Part shown: positions 8,011-15,930 of the stretch, in pieces
Layout of the letters: each line of letters begins with the position of its first letter
Numbering within the stretch: position 1 is the first letter of the stretch
Assembly: GCF_001700315.1 (NCBI RefSeq)
Contig: NZ_MASJ01000016.1
Coordinates: 1 to 46,949 of the forward strand
DNA length: 46,949 nt
Reading direction: 5' to 3'
Origin: Caryophanon tenue
GTDB lineage: Bacteria > Bacillota > Bacilli > Bacillales_A > Planococcaceae
The notes under the pieces: model-generated
The model's input: only the letters and a program-made list of their open reading frames with translations
Databases searched by the model: none
What the model was told of the DNA's origin: nothing
Made by a program: the position numbers and the translations under genes

Positions 8011-8841
8011 ATGTTAGGTAATTTAAAGGCGGCGGGTTCACTGCTTAATCATTTAAATCGTAGCTATACCGCTAGCGATTTAGCGATGGAACAATTATCG
8101 ACGGGAAATCGGATTAATCGGGCAGCAGATGATGCAGCAGGACTTGCAATTTCTGAAAAGCTGTTAGGGCAGATGAATGGCTTGAATATGGCAGCGAAAA
8201 ATACGCAAGATGGCATTTCGATGTTAAATACAGCAGAAGGTGCGATGAATGAAACGCATAGCATCGTCCAAAAAATGCGTGAAATTGCCGTGCAATCCGC
8301 AAATGATACAAACACGCCACAAGAACGTGAGGCACTCAATGACCAATTCCAATCATTGATTAGTGAAATTGACCGCATTTCAACAGATACCGAGTTTAAT
8401 ACACGTACGCTGTTAAATGGTGATTATGCGAACAATCCGCTGCGTCTTCAGTTAGGTGCAAATAGTGGACAGCATATGGATGTGTTTATCAACGACATGA
8501 GCTGGCAGTCATTACTTGGCAATAACAGCAATCGTACAGATTTAAATGTGTTAACACAAGAAAATGCCAATGCGATGATTGGTGTGATGGACGGTGTGTT
8601 AAAAAATGTTTCGACAGAACGAGGCAAGATGGGGACATATACAAACCGTCTCGAGCATGCGTATAATGTCACAATGACGACTGGCGAAAACTTAACGAAG
8701 GCGTACTCTACGATTAAAGATGTTGATATTGCAAAAGCAATGATGACGGTGACACAAGAAAATATTAAGCAGCAAGCAGCCACAACGGTTTTAAGTATGC
8801 ATATGCAAACAGCGAGCAACGTGCTACATTTATTGCGTTAA
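8011..8841 (+). CDS. Orphan flagellin with atypical N-terminus
   Basis: A 276-residue flagellin. The conserved N-terminal D0/D1 part is clear (MEQLSTGNRINRAADDAAGL, NTQDGISMLNTAEGAMNET, MREIAVQSANDTNT), the central part is short, and the C-terminus has the D0 helix ending NVLHLLR. The usual start MRINHNIAALNT is replaced by MLGNLKAAGSLLNHLNRS, though the heptad pattern is kept. No other flagellar gene is nearby, and the gene has its own sigma-D-like promoter and terminator, so it is a monocistronic accessory filament gene. Whether it replaces or joins the main flagellin cannot be told from here. Confidence 0.9.
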   Translation: MLGNLKAAGSLLNHLNRSYTASDLAMEQLSTGNRINRAADDAAGLAISEKLLGQMNGLNMAAKNTQDGISMLNTAEGAMNETHSIVQKMREIAVQSANDTNTPQEREALNDQFQSLISEIDRISTDTEFNTRTLLNGDYANNPLRLQLGANSGQHMDVFINDMSWQSLLGNNSNRTDLNVLTQENANAMIGVMDGVLKNVSTERGKMGTYTNRLEHAYNVTMTTGENLTKAYSTIKDVDIAKAMMTVTQENIKQQAATTVLSMHMQTASNVLHLLR

Positions 8842-8842
8842 G

Positions 8843-8880
8843 AAAAGCGATGTTTCCATGAAAGTGGAAGCGTCGCTTTT
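8843..8880 (+). terminator. Flagellin terminator
   Basis: AAAAGCGA (8843-8850) pairs with TCGCTTTT (8873-8880), extended by a TTTCCA/TGGAAG pairing with wobbles and followed by a T-tract. Confidence 0.8.
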
Positions 8881-8956
8881 AATTTTTTGAGACAAAAAGA
8901 CATTTATTCAGTAAAATTGATACATAACGTAGTATTTTATTGAAGGGGTGACGCGC

Positions 8957-9637
8957 GTGACGGAACCGATTTTTTTATTGGAGCGTTTGCGAAGAAAGGG
9001 TTGTTATTTAAAGAGGGCTATGGATTAACAGAAGCCGGACCGAACAACTTTGTGATTGACGCACACATTGCGATGCAAAAAAAAGGCGCTGTTGGTAAAA
9101 GTATGTTATTAAATGATGTCCAGGTGACGAATGAAGAAGGACGACCTTGTGCAATTGGTGAGGTAGGAGAGCTTTGTGTACGTGGCAGTCATCATCTTTT
9201 CAGGTTATTGGCAAAATGACGCAGAAACGGCCAAGGTACTCAGAGGTGGCTGGTTACATACAGGTGATTTAGCCTATATGGATGAAGATGGAGATTATGC
9301 AATTGTGGGGCGTAAAAAAGAAATGATTATTACCGGCGGCGAAAATGTGTATCCGCAAGAGGTCGAACAATGTTTACTTGCGCATCCGTCGATTCAAGAA
9401 GCCGCCGTACTTGGCGTTCCACACGATATTTGGGGCGAATGCGTTGTGGCGTTTATTGTTGCACGGCAACTAGATGTCGATACATTGCGCGCGTATTGTA
9501 AAGAAACGCTCGCGAGTTATAAAATACCGAAACAATTTTATGATGTCGAGCAATTGCCAACGACAGCAGTTGGCAAAATTGATAAAAAAATTTTGGTGCA
9601 ACAAGCCATTGCTGCTTCACAGTCTACGTCTTCGTAG
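8957..9637 (+). pseudogene. Broken acyl-CoA synthetase (AMP-dependent ligase), C-terminal half
   Basis: A GAAGGGGTG site and GTG ACG GAA at 8957 look like an original start, but the reading then joins, in a different frame, to the middle of an acyl-CoA ligase (FIGAFAKKGLLFKEGYGLTEAGPN, the A5 region). So roughly the first half of a usual 500-550-residue enzyme is deleted. A second frameshift sits near 9195: the frame giving GELCVRGSHH must shift by one base to continue as FSGYWQNDAETAKVL. Downstream motifs are intact: GGWLHTGDLAYMD, GRKKEMIITGGENVYPQEVE and the lysine motif TAVGKIDKK. It cannot make a working enzyme. Confidence 0.88.
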
Positions 9638-9649
9638 GCTGTTTTTTTT
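9619..9649 (+). terminator. Terminator of the broken acyl-CoA ligase
   Basis: ACAGTCTACG (9619-9628) pairs with CGTAGGCTGT (9633-9642) around a TCTT loop, followed by eight T. It overlaps the stop codon. Confidence 0.85.
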
Positions 9650-9712
9650 GAGCAAATGTTTTGCACCGATATCAAAAGTATAGTAAATTCATCGACAAAG
9701 GAGTGAATAATA

Positions 9713-10798
9713 ATGACAACAACGACTTTATTTGAAACATATACATTGCCAAACGAGGTGACATTACGTAATCGCTTCGTGATGGCACCGATGACTACGT
9801 ACTCAGGCAATGATGACGGTACGGTATCAGAGCAAGAGCTTACATATTATACGGAACGTTCGTATGGTGTAGGGATGCTTATTACAGCTTGTGCATATGT
9901 TGCACCAAACGGCAAAGCATTCCCAGGGCAAATTTCTGCAGATGACGATAAATATATTGATAGCTTGCGCGCGATTGCGGAGGCAATTCGCGTCGGTGGG
10001 GCGAAATCTATATTACAAATTCATCACGGCGGACGTAAAAGTGTCTCGAAGCTTGTGCCAAACGGAGATGTCGTTGGTGCAGGGGACGAAGATGGTGTTC
10101 GCGCATTGACAACGGAGGAAGTAGACGGTTTAGTGGATGCATATGCACAAGCAACACGTCGCGCAATTGAAGCAGGTTTTGATGGCGTTGAAATTCACGG
10201 TGCGAACACGTATTTAATTCAGCAATTTTTCTCAGGTTTTACAAATAAGCGTACGGATAAATATGGTGGGTCACTTGAGAAACGTTTAACCTTCCCAACA
10301 GCGATTACAGAAGCGGTACTACGTGTGAAAGAGCAATACGCAACGCCGGCGTTTATTGTCGGCTATCGTTTTAGCCCAGAAGAGCCGGAAGAAGACGGTA
10401 TTACAATGGATGATACAGAAGTACTCATCAATGCGCTATTAACGTACCCACTTGATTATATTCATGTGTCATTAGGTGATTATCGCTCAACAACGCATCG
10501 CTATACAAAAGGTGAGGGTGTCAACCGACTTGAAGCATTGCAACGTATTGTGAACGGTCGTGTACCATTAATTGGTGTTGGTTCGATTTATATGTTAGAA
10601 GAAGCGCAAGAAGCCGCAAAATACGGATCAGATTTAATTGCACTTGGTCGTGCATTACTGATTGAGCCGCATTGGGTTGAAAAAGTAGCAGCAGGTGAAG
10701 CTGTCGAGACGCAAATGGATGAGCATGCACCGCGCGTGATGCCGGACAATTTAATGCAAGTCATTAAACGAAATCGCGGTTGGATTCCAGGCGTATAA
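9713..10798 (+). CDS. NADH:flavin oxidoreductase, Old Yellow Enzyme family
   Basis: A 361-residue TIM-barrel flavoenzyme. Visible OYE features are LRNRFVMAPMTTYS at the N-terminus, LQIHHGGRKS, the substrate-binding GFDGVEIHGANTYLIQQF, TDKYGGSLEKR and the FMN phosphate-binding end VPLIGVGSIY with DLIALGRALL. The family reduces activated alkenes with NAD(P)H. AAAGGAG precedes the ATG by nine bases. It stands alone between the broken ligase and structured element B, whose hairpin can terminate it. The natural substrate cannot be inferred. Confidence 0.92.
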   Translation: MTTTTLFETYTLPNEVTLRNRFVMAPMTTYSGNDDGTVSEQELTYYTERSYGVGMLITACAYVAPNGKAFPGQISADDDKYIDSLRAIAEAIRVGGAKSILQIHHGGRKSVSKLVPNGDVVGAGDEDGVRALTTEEVDGLVDAYAQATRRAIEAGFDGVEIHGANTYLIQQFFSGFTNKRTDKYGGSLEKRLTFPTAITEAVLRVKEQYATPAFIVGYRFSPEEPEEDGITMDDTEVLINALLTYPLDYIHVSLGDYRSTTHRYTKGEGVNRLEALQRIVNGRVPLIGVGSIYMLEEAQEAAKYGSDLIALGRALLIEPHWVEKVAAGEAVETQMDEHAPRVMPDNLMQVIKRNRGWIPGV

Positions 10799-10890
10799 TA
10801 CGAAAAAAGAGCTTGGTCAGATGTGACAAACTTCGTGTTTGCCGTCGTACCGAAAGTAGCAAAGAGACTGAGACAGTAAGAAATAGAGTA

Positions 10891-11051
10891 TGAGACAAAA
10901 AGAAATATCCTTCAGCCGTTGTCGTTGCTGAAGGATATTTTTTTGCTTTTGATGCTACGCCACATAGCGGACACGTTTTGCAGGCATTGCTTTTCCTGCT
11001 GAAGTCGCCGCTTGTGTCGGGACGCACCAGCACATTTTCATCATAAATAGA
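10891..11051 (+). repeat. Dispersed structured element, copy B (full length)
   Basis: Begins TGAGACAAAAAG, then a perfect 14-bp hairpin (10903-10916 with 10927-10940) with flanking A and T runs that should terminate in both directions. Next comes a second folded region with nested pairs GACAC/GTGTC (10970-10974, 11014-11018) and GCAGG/CCTGC (10980-10984, 10995-10999), closed by GATGC (10951) opposite GCACC (11024-11028). It lies between two convergent genes. Its tail is shortened relative to copies A and C. Confidence 0.8.
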
Positions 11052-11073
11052 TTTACTTTATGCTAGCTCTTTT

Positions 11074-11805
11074 TTAATGCCGACTAATAAAGCGCAGCAT
11101 TTTACTCATTGTGGTTGGAATGACCGATGCGTGGTTTTCCTCTAACGCGACATAAAACTCCACATGTGGCTGTGCCGCGTGCCGATGCTTATAAAAGGTG
11201 AGTGCATCATCGACCATATCGCCCTCGTGACCGCCGACATAAATGGCGAGTGGCGTGGAGATATATGTTTTTGTTTCACGAAGCACTTGTAGTAGCTCAT
11301 GATGATTCCACCAAATAGAGGGGCTCACAGCTACATAATGTTGGAAGAGCTGTGGCTTTGTTAAATAGCACCATAGTGAAAATAAGCCACCGAGTGAATG
11401 TCCAAATAACGATACCTTTTGCGGATTCGTGTCATATTGTGCGTGAATCATTGGCAGTAACTCATGCTCCAAAAATTGTTGGAAATTCACTGCACCTCCA
11501 GCACGCACTGGTTTCATTTGGCGTCCACGGCGCAGTGGGAAATGGTACGCCGCAGCAGGCGCTGTAAAGTCGTAAAAACGACGATTTGTTGTATCGTCTT
11601 GCTGATGCCCAACACTCACTAAAATATGTGCGATTACATTTGTTTTTTGTCTAATGCGCAACTGGTTTTGCATCGCTTCAAAAAACATATTTGTGTAGCG
11701 ATGCCCATCTAGCACGACTAATACGGGAAAGCCTTCAGCCGGTGCAGGTTCATTTGGCACAAAGACATCAATCGGATAGTCGTAATTTGTGTACGTTGAA
11801 TACAT
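11074..11805 (-). CDS. Siderophore esterase-like alpha/beta hydrolase (YbbA/BesA/Fes type)
   Basis: A 243-residue protein of the putative-esterase family. The nucleophile motif is GHSLGG, followed by the family's VSPSIWWN, with GGHEGD and a late EENHAS as likely acid and histidine regions. Members such as YbbA, BesA and IroE open trilactone siderophores to release iron. It is the last gene of the ferric-catecholate uptake operon, 12 bp after the ATPase, matching the place of ybbA after feuABC in B. subtilis. No signal peptide is present, so it should act in the cytoplasm after uptake. AAAGGAG precedes the ATG. Confidence 0.85.
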   Translation of the reverse strand: MYSTYTNYDYPIDVFVPNEPAPAEGFPVLVVLDGHRYTNMFFEAMQNQLRIRQKTNVIAHILVSVGHQQDDTTNRRFYDFTAPAAAYHFPLRRGRQMKPVRAGGAVNFQQFLEHELLPMIHAQYDTNPQKVSLFGHSLGGLFSLWCYLTKPQLFQHYVAVSPSIWWNHHELLQVLRETKTYISTPLAIYVGGHEGDMVDDALTFYKHRHAAQPHVEFYVALEENHASVIPTTMSKMLRFISRH

Positions 11806-11817
11806 GAAACCGCTCCT

Positions 11818-12633
11818 TTACACGTAAACTGCTTGCTTCGGTGTAGACTGTTTTAATAATTTGTAAGAAAGACAAATGGGTATGCCGTCTGTATCCTGGA
11901 CAATTGTGGCATCAATTTGGAATACACGTTGTAACACATCATTTGTCATAATGTCATGGGGGGTCCCACAGCATTGAATTTGTCCATTTTTCATCGCAAT
12001 TAATGTATCGGAATAACGCGCGGCATGGTTTAAATCATGTAACACCATCACAATGGTACAACCAAGCTCGCGGTTAAGCGATTCGACAATTTCAAGCACT
12101 TCTAGTTGGTGTGCCATATCTAAATATGTTGTCGGTTCATCCAGTAGTAAAATATCTGTTTCTTGTGCGAGCGCCATCGCAAGCCATACACGCTGCCGCT
12201 GCCCACCGGATAGTGCAGCAATTTCACGTGTTGCAAATTCAGCTGTCTGTGTAATATCCATCGCCCACTGAATTTTCTGACGGTCACGTTCTGTGAGCTT
12301 GCCTAAATTTTTGCGATGCGGGTAGCGACCGTATGCAATAAGCTCCGATACCTTTAATTGTCCTGGACCAGATGGTGATTGTGATAAAATGGCAAGTTTT
12401 TGCGCAATATCACGTGTAGACATCGTATTCATATTTTGTTGCTGTAAAAAAATATCACCACTATCTTTTTTTAAAATACGCCCAAGCGTTTTTAACAAGG
12501 TCGATTTCCCACAACCGTTAGGACCAATAATGGTTGTTACTTTCCCTTCAGGAATGCTTACGGTTAAATCATCTAAAATACGCGTTTGACTGTAACCAGC
12601 AATGAGGTTATTGACGTGAAAGACATCTGTCAT
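11818..12633 (-). CDS. Ferric-siderophore ABC transporter ATP-binding protein
   Basis: A 271-residue FecE/YusV-like ATPase with Walker A GPNGCGKSTLL, Q-loop ILSQSPSGPG, signature ALSGGQRQRVWLAMAL, Walker B ILLLDEPTTYLD and switch HDLNHAARYSD. The ELIAYGRYPHR segment is typical of siderophore ATPases. In B. subtilis the Feu permeases borrow the unlinked ATPase YusV; here the ATPase lies in the operon between the second permease and the esterase, so the transporter is self-contained. Confidence 0.93.
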   Translation of the reverse strand: MTDVFHVNNLIAGYSQTRILDDLTVSIPEGKVTTIIGPNGCGKSTLLKTLGRILKKDSGDIFLQQQNMNTMSTRDIAQKLAILSQSPSGPGQLKVSELIAYGRYPHRKNLGKLTERDRQKIQWAMDITQTAEFATREIAALSGGQRQRVWLAMALAQETDILLLDEPTTYLDMAHQLEVLEIVESLNRELGCTIVMVLHDLNHAARYSDTLIAMKNGQIQCCGTPHDIMTNDVLQRVFQIDATIVQDTDGIPICLSYKLLKQSTPKQAVYV

Positions 12634-12640
12634 CGTTTTA

Positions 12641-13678
12641 TTATCCTTTCGCTTTTACAAGTAAGTATAAAAAGTATGGAATGCCGATAATGGATACGAC
12701 AATACCGACTGATAATTCAGCAGGTGCAAAAACATTTTTGGCAATATAATCAGAAAAAACAAGTAGCACCGCACCAATGAGCATGCTAACAGGCATAACC
12801 GCACGATGCGAAATACCAATGAGCTGTCGTGCAATATGTGGCGCCATTAAGCCGATAAAACCAATACTTCCTGACACCGACACACAGGCACTGACAAGCC
12901 CGACACTTGCAAGTAGCAGGAAAATCTTTTCACGCTCAAGCGCAATGCCTAAGCTGACAATACTATCTTCTTCTAATTGGAAGTAATCGAGTAAATGTGT
13001 TTTTTTATAGACAAACAAGCTAAGAAGAATCACCCACGGAAGCATAGCAATGACGAAATACCAATTCGAATTATAAATCGAACCATTCATCCAAATAGCA
13101 GCAGCCTGGTAATCATCTTCATTCATTTTTAATGACCAAAATAATGTCAGTGCACCAAACCCTGTATTAATGGCAATACCTGTTAAGATAAGCTTTTGCG
13201 TATCCATTCGTCGATTGCCATACGAAAATAGTAAAATAAGTGCTGCAGCTATGACGCCTCCAACAAAACCAAAAAGAGGCACCATTAAAATTTTAAGGAC
13301 ACTATTAATTTCTACATTGATTAATTGCACTTGGAAGAAATACATAAAAATAACGACTGTACAGCTTGCACCGGCATTAATTCCTAAAATACCAGGGTCA
13401 GCAAGTCCATTTTTTGTAATGCCTTGTAACACAACTCCTGCTAATGCAAGCCCCATGCCGACAATTGCGGCAGTCACAATACGTGGTAAACGTAAGTCGA
13501 AAATAACGAGTTCAAAATTCTCGTTTTGTTCCAATCCAAGTAATGTTTTAAATACATCTGCGGTGGACATTGAAAAGTTACCACTCGTTAAATGTAAATA
13601 CATCGCGGCAAAAAGCGCGACCGTTAATGCGAGCAGTGTGAACGTTAAACGTTTTGGATTATGCTGCAAACCGTTCAC
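12641..13678 (-). CDS. feuC: Ferric-siderophore permease, second subunit (FeuC-like)
   Basis: A 345-residue FecCD permease with about ten membrane segments. Motifs are DLRLPRIVTAAIVGMGLALAG, NGLADPGILGINAGA, SLGIALEREK (coupling helix) and GSIGFIGLMAPHIARQLIG. It begins with GTG inside the end of the preceding permease gene (20-bp overlap), so translation is coupled and the two should form a heterodimer. The symbol follows operon order next to a clear FeuA homologue; direct FeuC orthology was not tested. Confidence 0.85.
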   Translation of the reverse strand: MNGLQHNPKRLTFTLLALTVALFAAMYLHLTSGNFSMSTADVFKTLLGLEQNENFELVIFDLRLPRIVTAAIVGMGLALAGVVLQGITKNGLADPGILGINAGASCTVVIFMYFFQVQLINVEINSVLKILMVPLFGFVGGVIAAALILLFSYGNRRMDTQKLILTGIAINTGFGALTLFWSLKMNEDDYQAAAIWMNGSIYNSNWYFVIAMLPWVILLSLFVYKKTHLLDYFQLEEDSIVSLGIALEREKIFLLLASVGLVSACVSVSGSIGFIGLMAPHIARQLIGISHRAVMPVSMLIGAVLLVFSDYIAKNVFAPAELSVGIVVSIIGIPYFLYLLVKAKG

Positions 13679-14669
13679 CGCCCTTTTTACGAATTAAGTA
13701 TAGGAAGAACGGTACACCGATAAGCGCCGTCACAACCCCGATTGGCGTTTCGAATGGGAAGTTAATATATCGACTAATTAAGTCACATACAGTTAAGAAA
13801 AATGCACCCATTACAGCTGAGCATGGAATGATATATCGGTAATCAACGCTGACTAGCATGCGTACTAAATGTGGAACAACAAGCCCGATAAAAGCAATTT
13901 TTCCAACAAGTGCAACCGCTGTACCAGTCAAAATCGCAACGCTTAGCATACTTAGTACTTTGACGATTTTTGTACGTTGCCCAAGGCTAATCGCTGTATC
14001 TTCACCGAGCGACATAATGGTAACTGAATTCGATAATGCTAAAGCGATTAGCAACCCAATCAGCCCAATTGGCACACAAATATAAATCATTTCCATTTGT
14101 ACCGTATGTAATTTTGCGTTATACCACATTGTAATCGTTTGGGACATTTGATGATACATGGCGATCGCTGTGCCGATACTGCTAATAAATGTGCCGATAA
14201 CGGTTCCGATAATCGCAAGTTTTACAGGAGATAGTCCATTTTTTATAAGAGACGCAAAACCAAACACGAGCGAAGCACCTAGTAATGACCCAAGCATGGA
14301 GAGCAGTACAAGATTTAAGTTTGTAATGCCAGGTAAAAATACAACAGCCATCGTTACTAAAAAGGCTGAACCATCTGTGACACCTAAAATCGATGGGGAT
14401 GCTAAAAAATTTCGCGTCACGCCTTGCATAATTGCTCCAGCGACTGCAAGACATGCGCCAACAAATAATACAGCTAACACGCGTGGAAGCCGCCCACTCC
14501 AAATAATTTGATGGTCTACGTTATTTTCATCAAAATGAATAATCGATTGCCATAAATCGCTCAGTGCAATATCTTTTGTACCGTACATAACCGATAAAAC
14601 ACTGGCAATGACGATGCAAATTGGCATGATAAGGGTAAACCAATATAATTTCTTATGTGATGCACTCAT
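13659..14669 (-). CDS. feuB: Ferric-siderophore permease, first subunit (FeuB-like)
   Basis: A 336-residue FecCD permease. Motifs are SGRLPRVLAVLFVGACLAVAGAIMQG, NFLASPSILGVTDGSA, DTAISLGQRTK and KIAFIGLVVPHLVRMLV, ending KKGGERFAA. I start at the ATG at 14669, about six bases after GAAGGTGG; a longer reading from 14699 lacks a ribosome-binding site. It lies 151 bp after feuA, a gap holding two hairpins, so it may be transcribed at a lower level than the lipoprotein gene. Confidence 0.87.
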   Translation of the reverse strand: MSASHKKLYWFTLIMPICIVIASVLSVMYGTKDIALSDLWQSIIHFDENNVDHQIIWSGRLPRVLAVLFVGACLAVAGAIMQGVTRNFLASPSILGVTDGSAFLVTMAVVFLPGITNLNLVLLSMLGSLLGASLVFGFASLIKNGLSPVKLAIIGTVIGTFISSIGTAIAMYHQMSQTITMWYNAKLHTVQMEMIYICVPIGLIGLLIALALSNSVTIMSLGEDTAISLGQRTKIVKVLSMLSVAILTGTAVALVGKIAFIGLVVPHLVRMLVSVDYRYIIPCSAVMGAFFLTVCDLISRYINFPFETPIGVVTALIGVPFFLYLIRKKGGERFAA

Positions 14670-14718
14670 CAGAAACCACCTTCTATTTGTAAAATACATA
14701 TATTGTGTACAACAATAA

Positions 14719-14822
14719 AGAGAGCGTCCAAGAAGTAATTTCTAGGACACTCTCCTTTGTTATAAAGGATGGCGAGCATGTAGCTGTCCATCAACGAGCG
14801 CTAAGCAATGCTCGTTTTTTTT
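14719..14822. promoter_or_regulatory. Two hairpins between feuA and feuB
   Basis: Hairpin 1: AACGAGC and GCTCGTT arms near 14795-14815, with a T run in the plus direction and A run in the feu direction. Hairpin 2: 14719-14754, GAGAG-x-GTCC pairing with GGAC-x-CTCTC plus an inner AGAA/TTCT pairing. Both are transcribed within the feu operon, where they could act as a partial terminator or a 3' stability element for feuA mRNA. Confidence 0.5.
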
Positions 14823-15810
14823 ACTTCAATACGGTATCAACAAATGCATTTAAGAAGTTGATTTTAGACCAAGCTGTACCACCTTGTGCCATTGGGTCAA
14901 CGATGTTTAAATAAACCGCATCATTTTGTGCAGCATTCGTGCTCTTGAAAATATTATTGGCTAAAATTTCATCGACTAATTGAGAAGTTTCTTTGTTTTC
15001 TCCTTCTTCAAATTGCAGTAAAATAACGTCTGGGTTCCATTCAGCTAATGTTTCATACGTAATCTCTGTTTGCGCTTCAATCGTCGCTAATTCCTCGGGT
15101 ACTTTTAAGCCTAAATCACGATAAAGCGTAGGGTTTAAATATACTTTTTCAGGATAAACGGCTAAGCCACCACGTACACGAATAACGACCACTTTTTTAT
15201 CCTTTAACTCACTGTTTTGAATTTGTTCTTTTGCATCAGCTAGTGCATTATCATAATCTGCTAATACTTTTTCCGCCTCAGCTTCTTTACCGGTTAATTG
15301 CCCAAGTAGTGTTAAGTTATCTTTCCAGTTTGTTGAGATATGAGAATATGGGAATGTTGTTGCTACTTTGTTATAGTTAACCATTTGTGCTTCATCCCAT
15401 TTACTCGTCCCTAAAATAACATCTGGATTTAATGTTAACATTGTTTCAGTACTTGGTTCTCTTTTCGTCCCAACAACAGTTGCACCTTCTAAATCAGCTG
15501 CTAAATAAGAAGGGATTGTTTGACCATCATCTGAAATAACGCCCGCTGGTTTTACACCTAAAACCGCCGCATCTTCCATTGCCTCTAAGCTTGCAGCGAT
15601 AATCGTATCGACTTTTGCGGGCACTTCATACGTCTCACCTAAATATGTAATTGATTGTGTTGCATTTTCGTCAACAGTTTCTGCCTCTGTTTCAGTTGCA
15701 ACTTCTTCTGTAGAGGCAGAAGATGATTCCTTCTCTGCTTCCTCTGCGCCACATGCAGCTAACATAAGTGCAAGTAGTGAAGCACCTAAAACACCATTCC
15801 ATTTTTTCAC
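14821..15810 (-). CDS. feuA: Ferric-catecholate siderophore-binding lipoprotein, FeuA-like
   Basis: A 329-residue lipoprotein, signal peptide ending in LALMLAAC (Cys20), then an acidic Ser/Glu linker. It matches B. subtilis FeuA, as I recall that sequence, along its length: YLGETYEVPAK, LEAMEDAAVLGVKPAG, NPDVILGTSKW, SHISTNWKDNLTLLGQLTGK, VVVIRVRGGLAVYPEKVY and VDPMAQGGTAWSKINFL. FeuA binds ferric bacillibactin and enterobactin. The GTG start follows AGGAGG at eight bases. A Fur box lies about 25-45 bp upstream. It heads the operon feuA-feuB-feuC-ATPase-esterase and follows its probable regulator on the same strand. Confidence 0.9.
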   Translation of the reverse strand: MKKWNGVLGASLLALMLAACGAEEAEKESSSASTEEVATETEAETVDENATQSITYLGETYEVPAKVDTIIAASLEAMEDAAVLGVKPAGVISDDGQTIPSYLAADLEGATVVGTKREPSTETMLTLNPDVILGTSKWDEAQMVNYNKVATTFPYSHISTNWKDNLTLLGQLTGKEAEAEKVLADYDNALADAKEQIQNSELKDKKVVVIRVRGGLAVYPEKVYLNPTLYRDLGLKVPEELATIEAQTEITYETLAEWNPDVILLQFEEGENKETSQLVDEILANNIFKSTNAAQNDAVYLNIVDPMAQGGTAWSKINFLNAFVDTVLK

Positions 15811-15835
15811 GTTTTGTTCCTCCTACATACTAGTT

Positions 15836-15854
15836 GATAACGATTATCATTATC
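15836..15854. promoter_or_regulatory. Fur box upstream of feuA
   Basis: GATAACGATTATCATTATC matches 17 of 19 positions of the classic Fur consensus. On the minus strand it overlaps a likely -10 (GATAAT, 15848 to 15843) that follows TTGTTA (15872 to 15867) after 18 bp. Confidence 0.85.
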
Positions 15855-15930
15855 GTGGTATTAGAATAACAAGAACGTGTAAGAAACGTAAATAGATTTT
15901 TAGGGGAAAACATCTGGATTTTTGCGCATA

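Noticed and set aside
8888-8912. TGAGACAAAAAGA matching the left edge of the dispersed element
   Set aside because: Only about 13 bases match exactly and no hairpin follows; it may be a decayed end or chance, so it is not counted as a copy.
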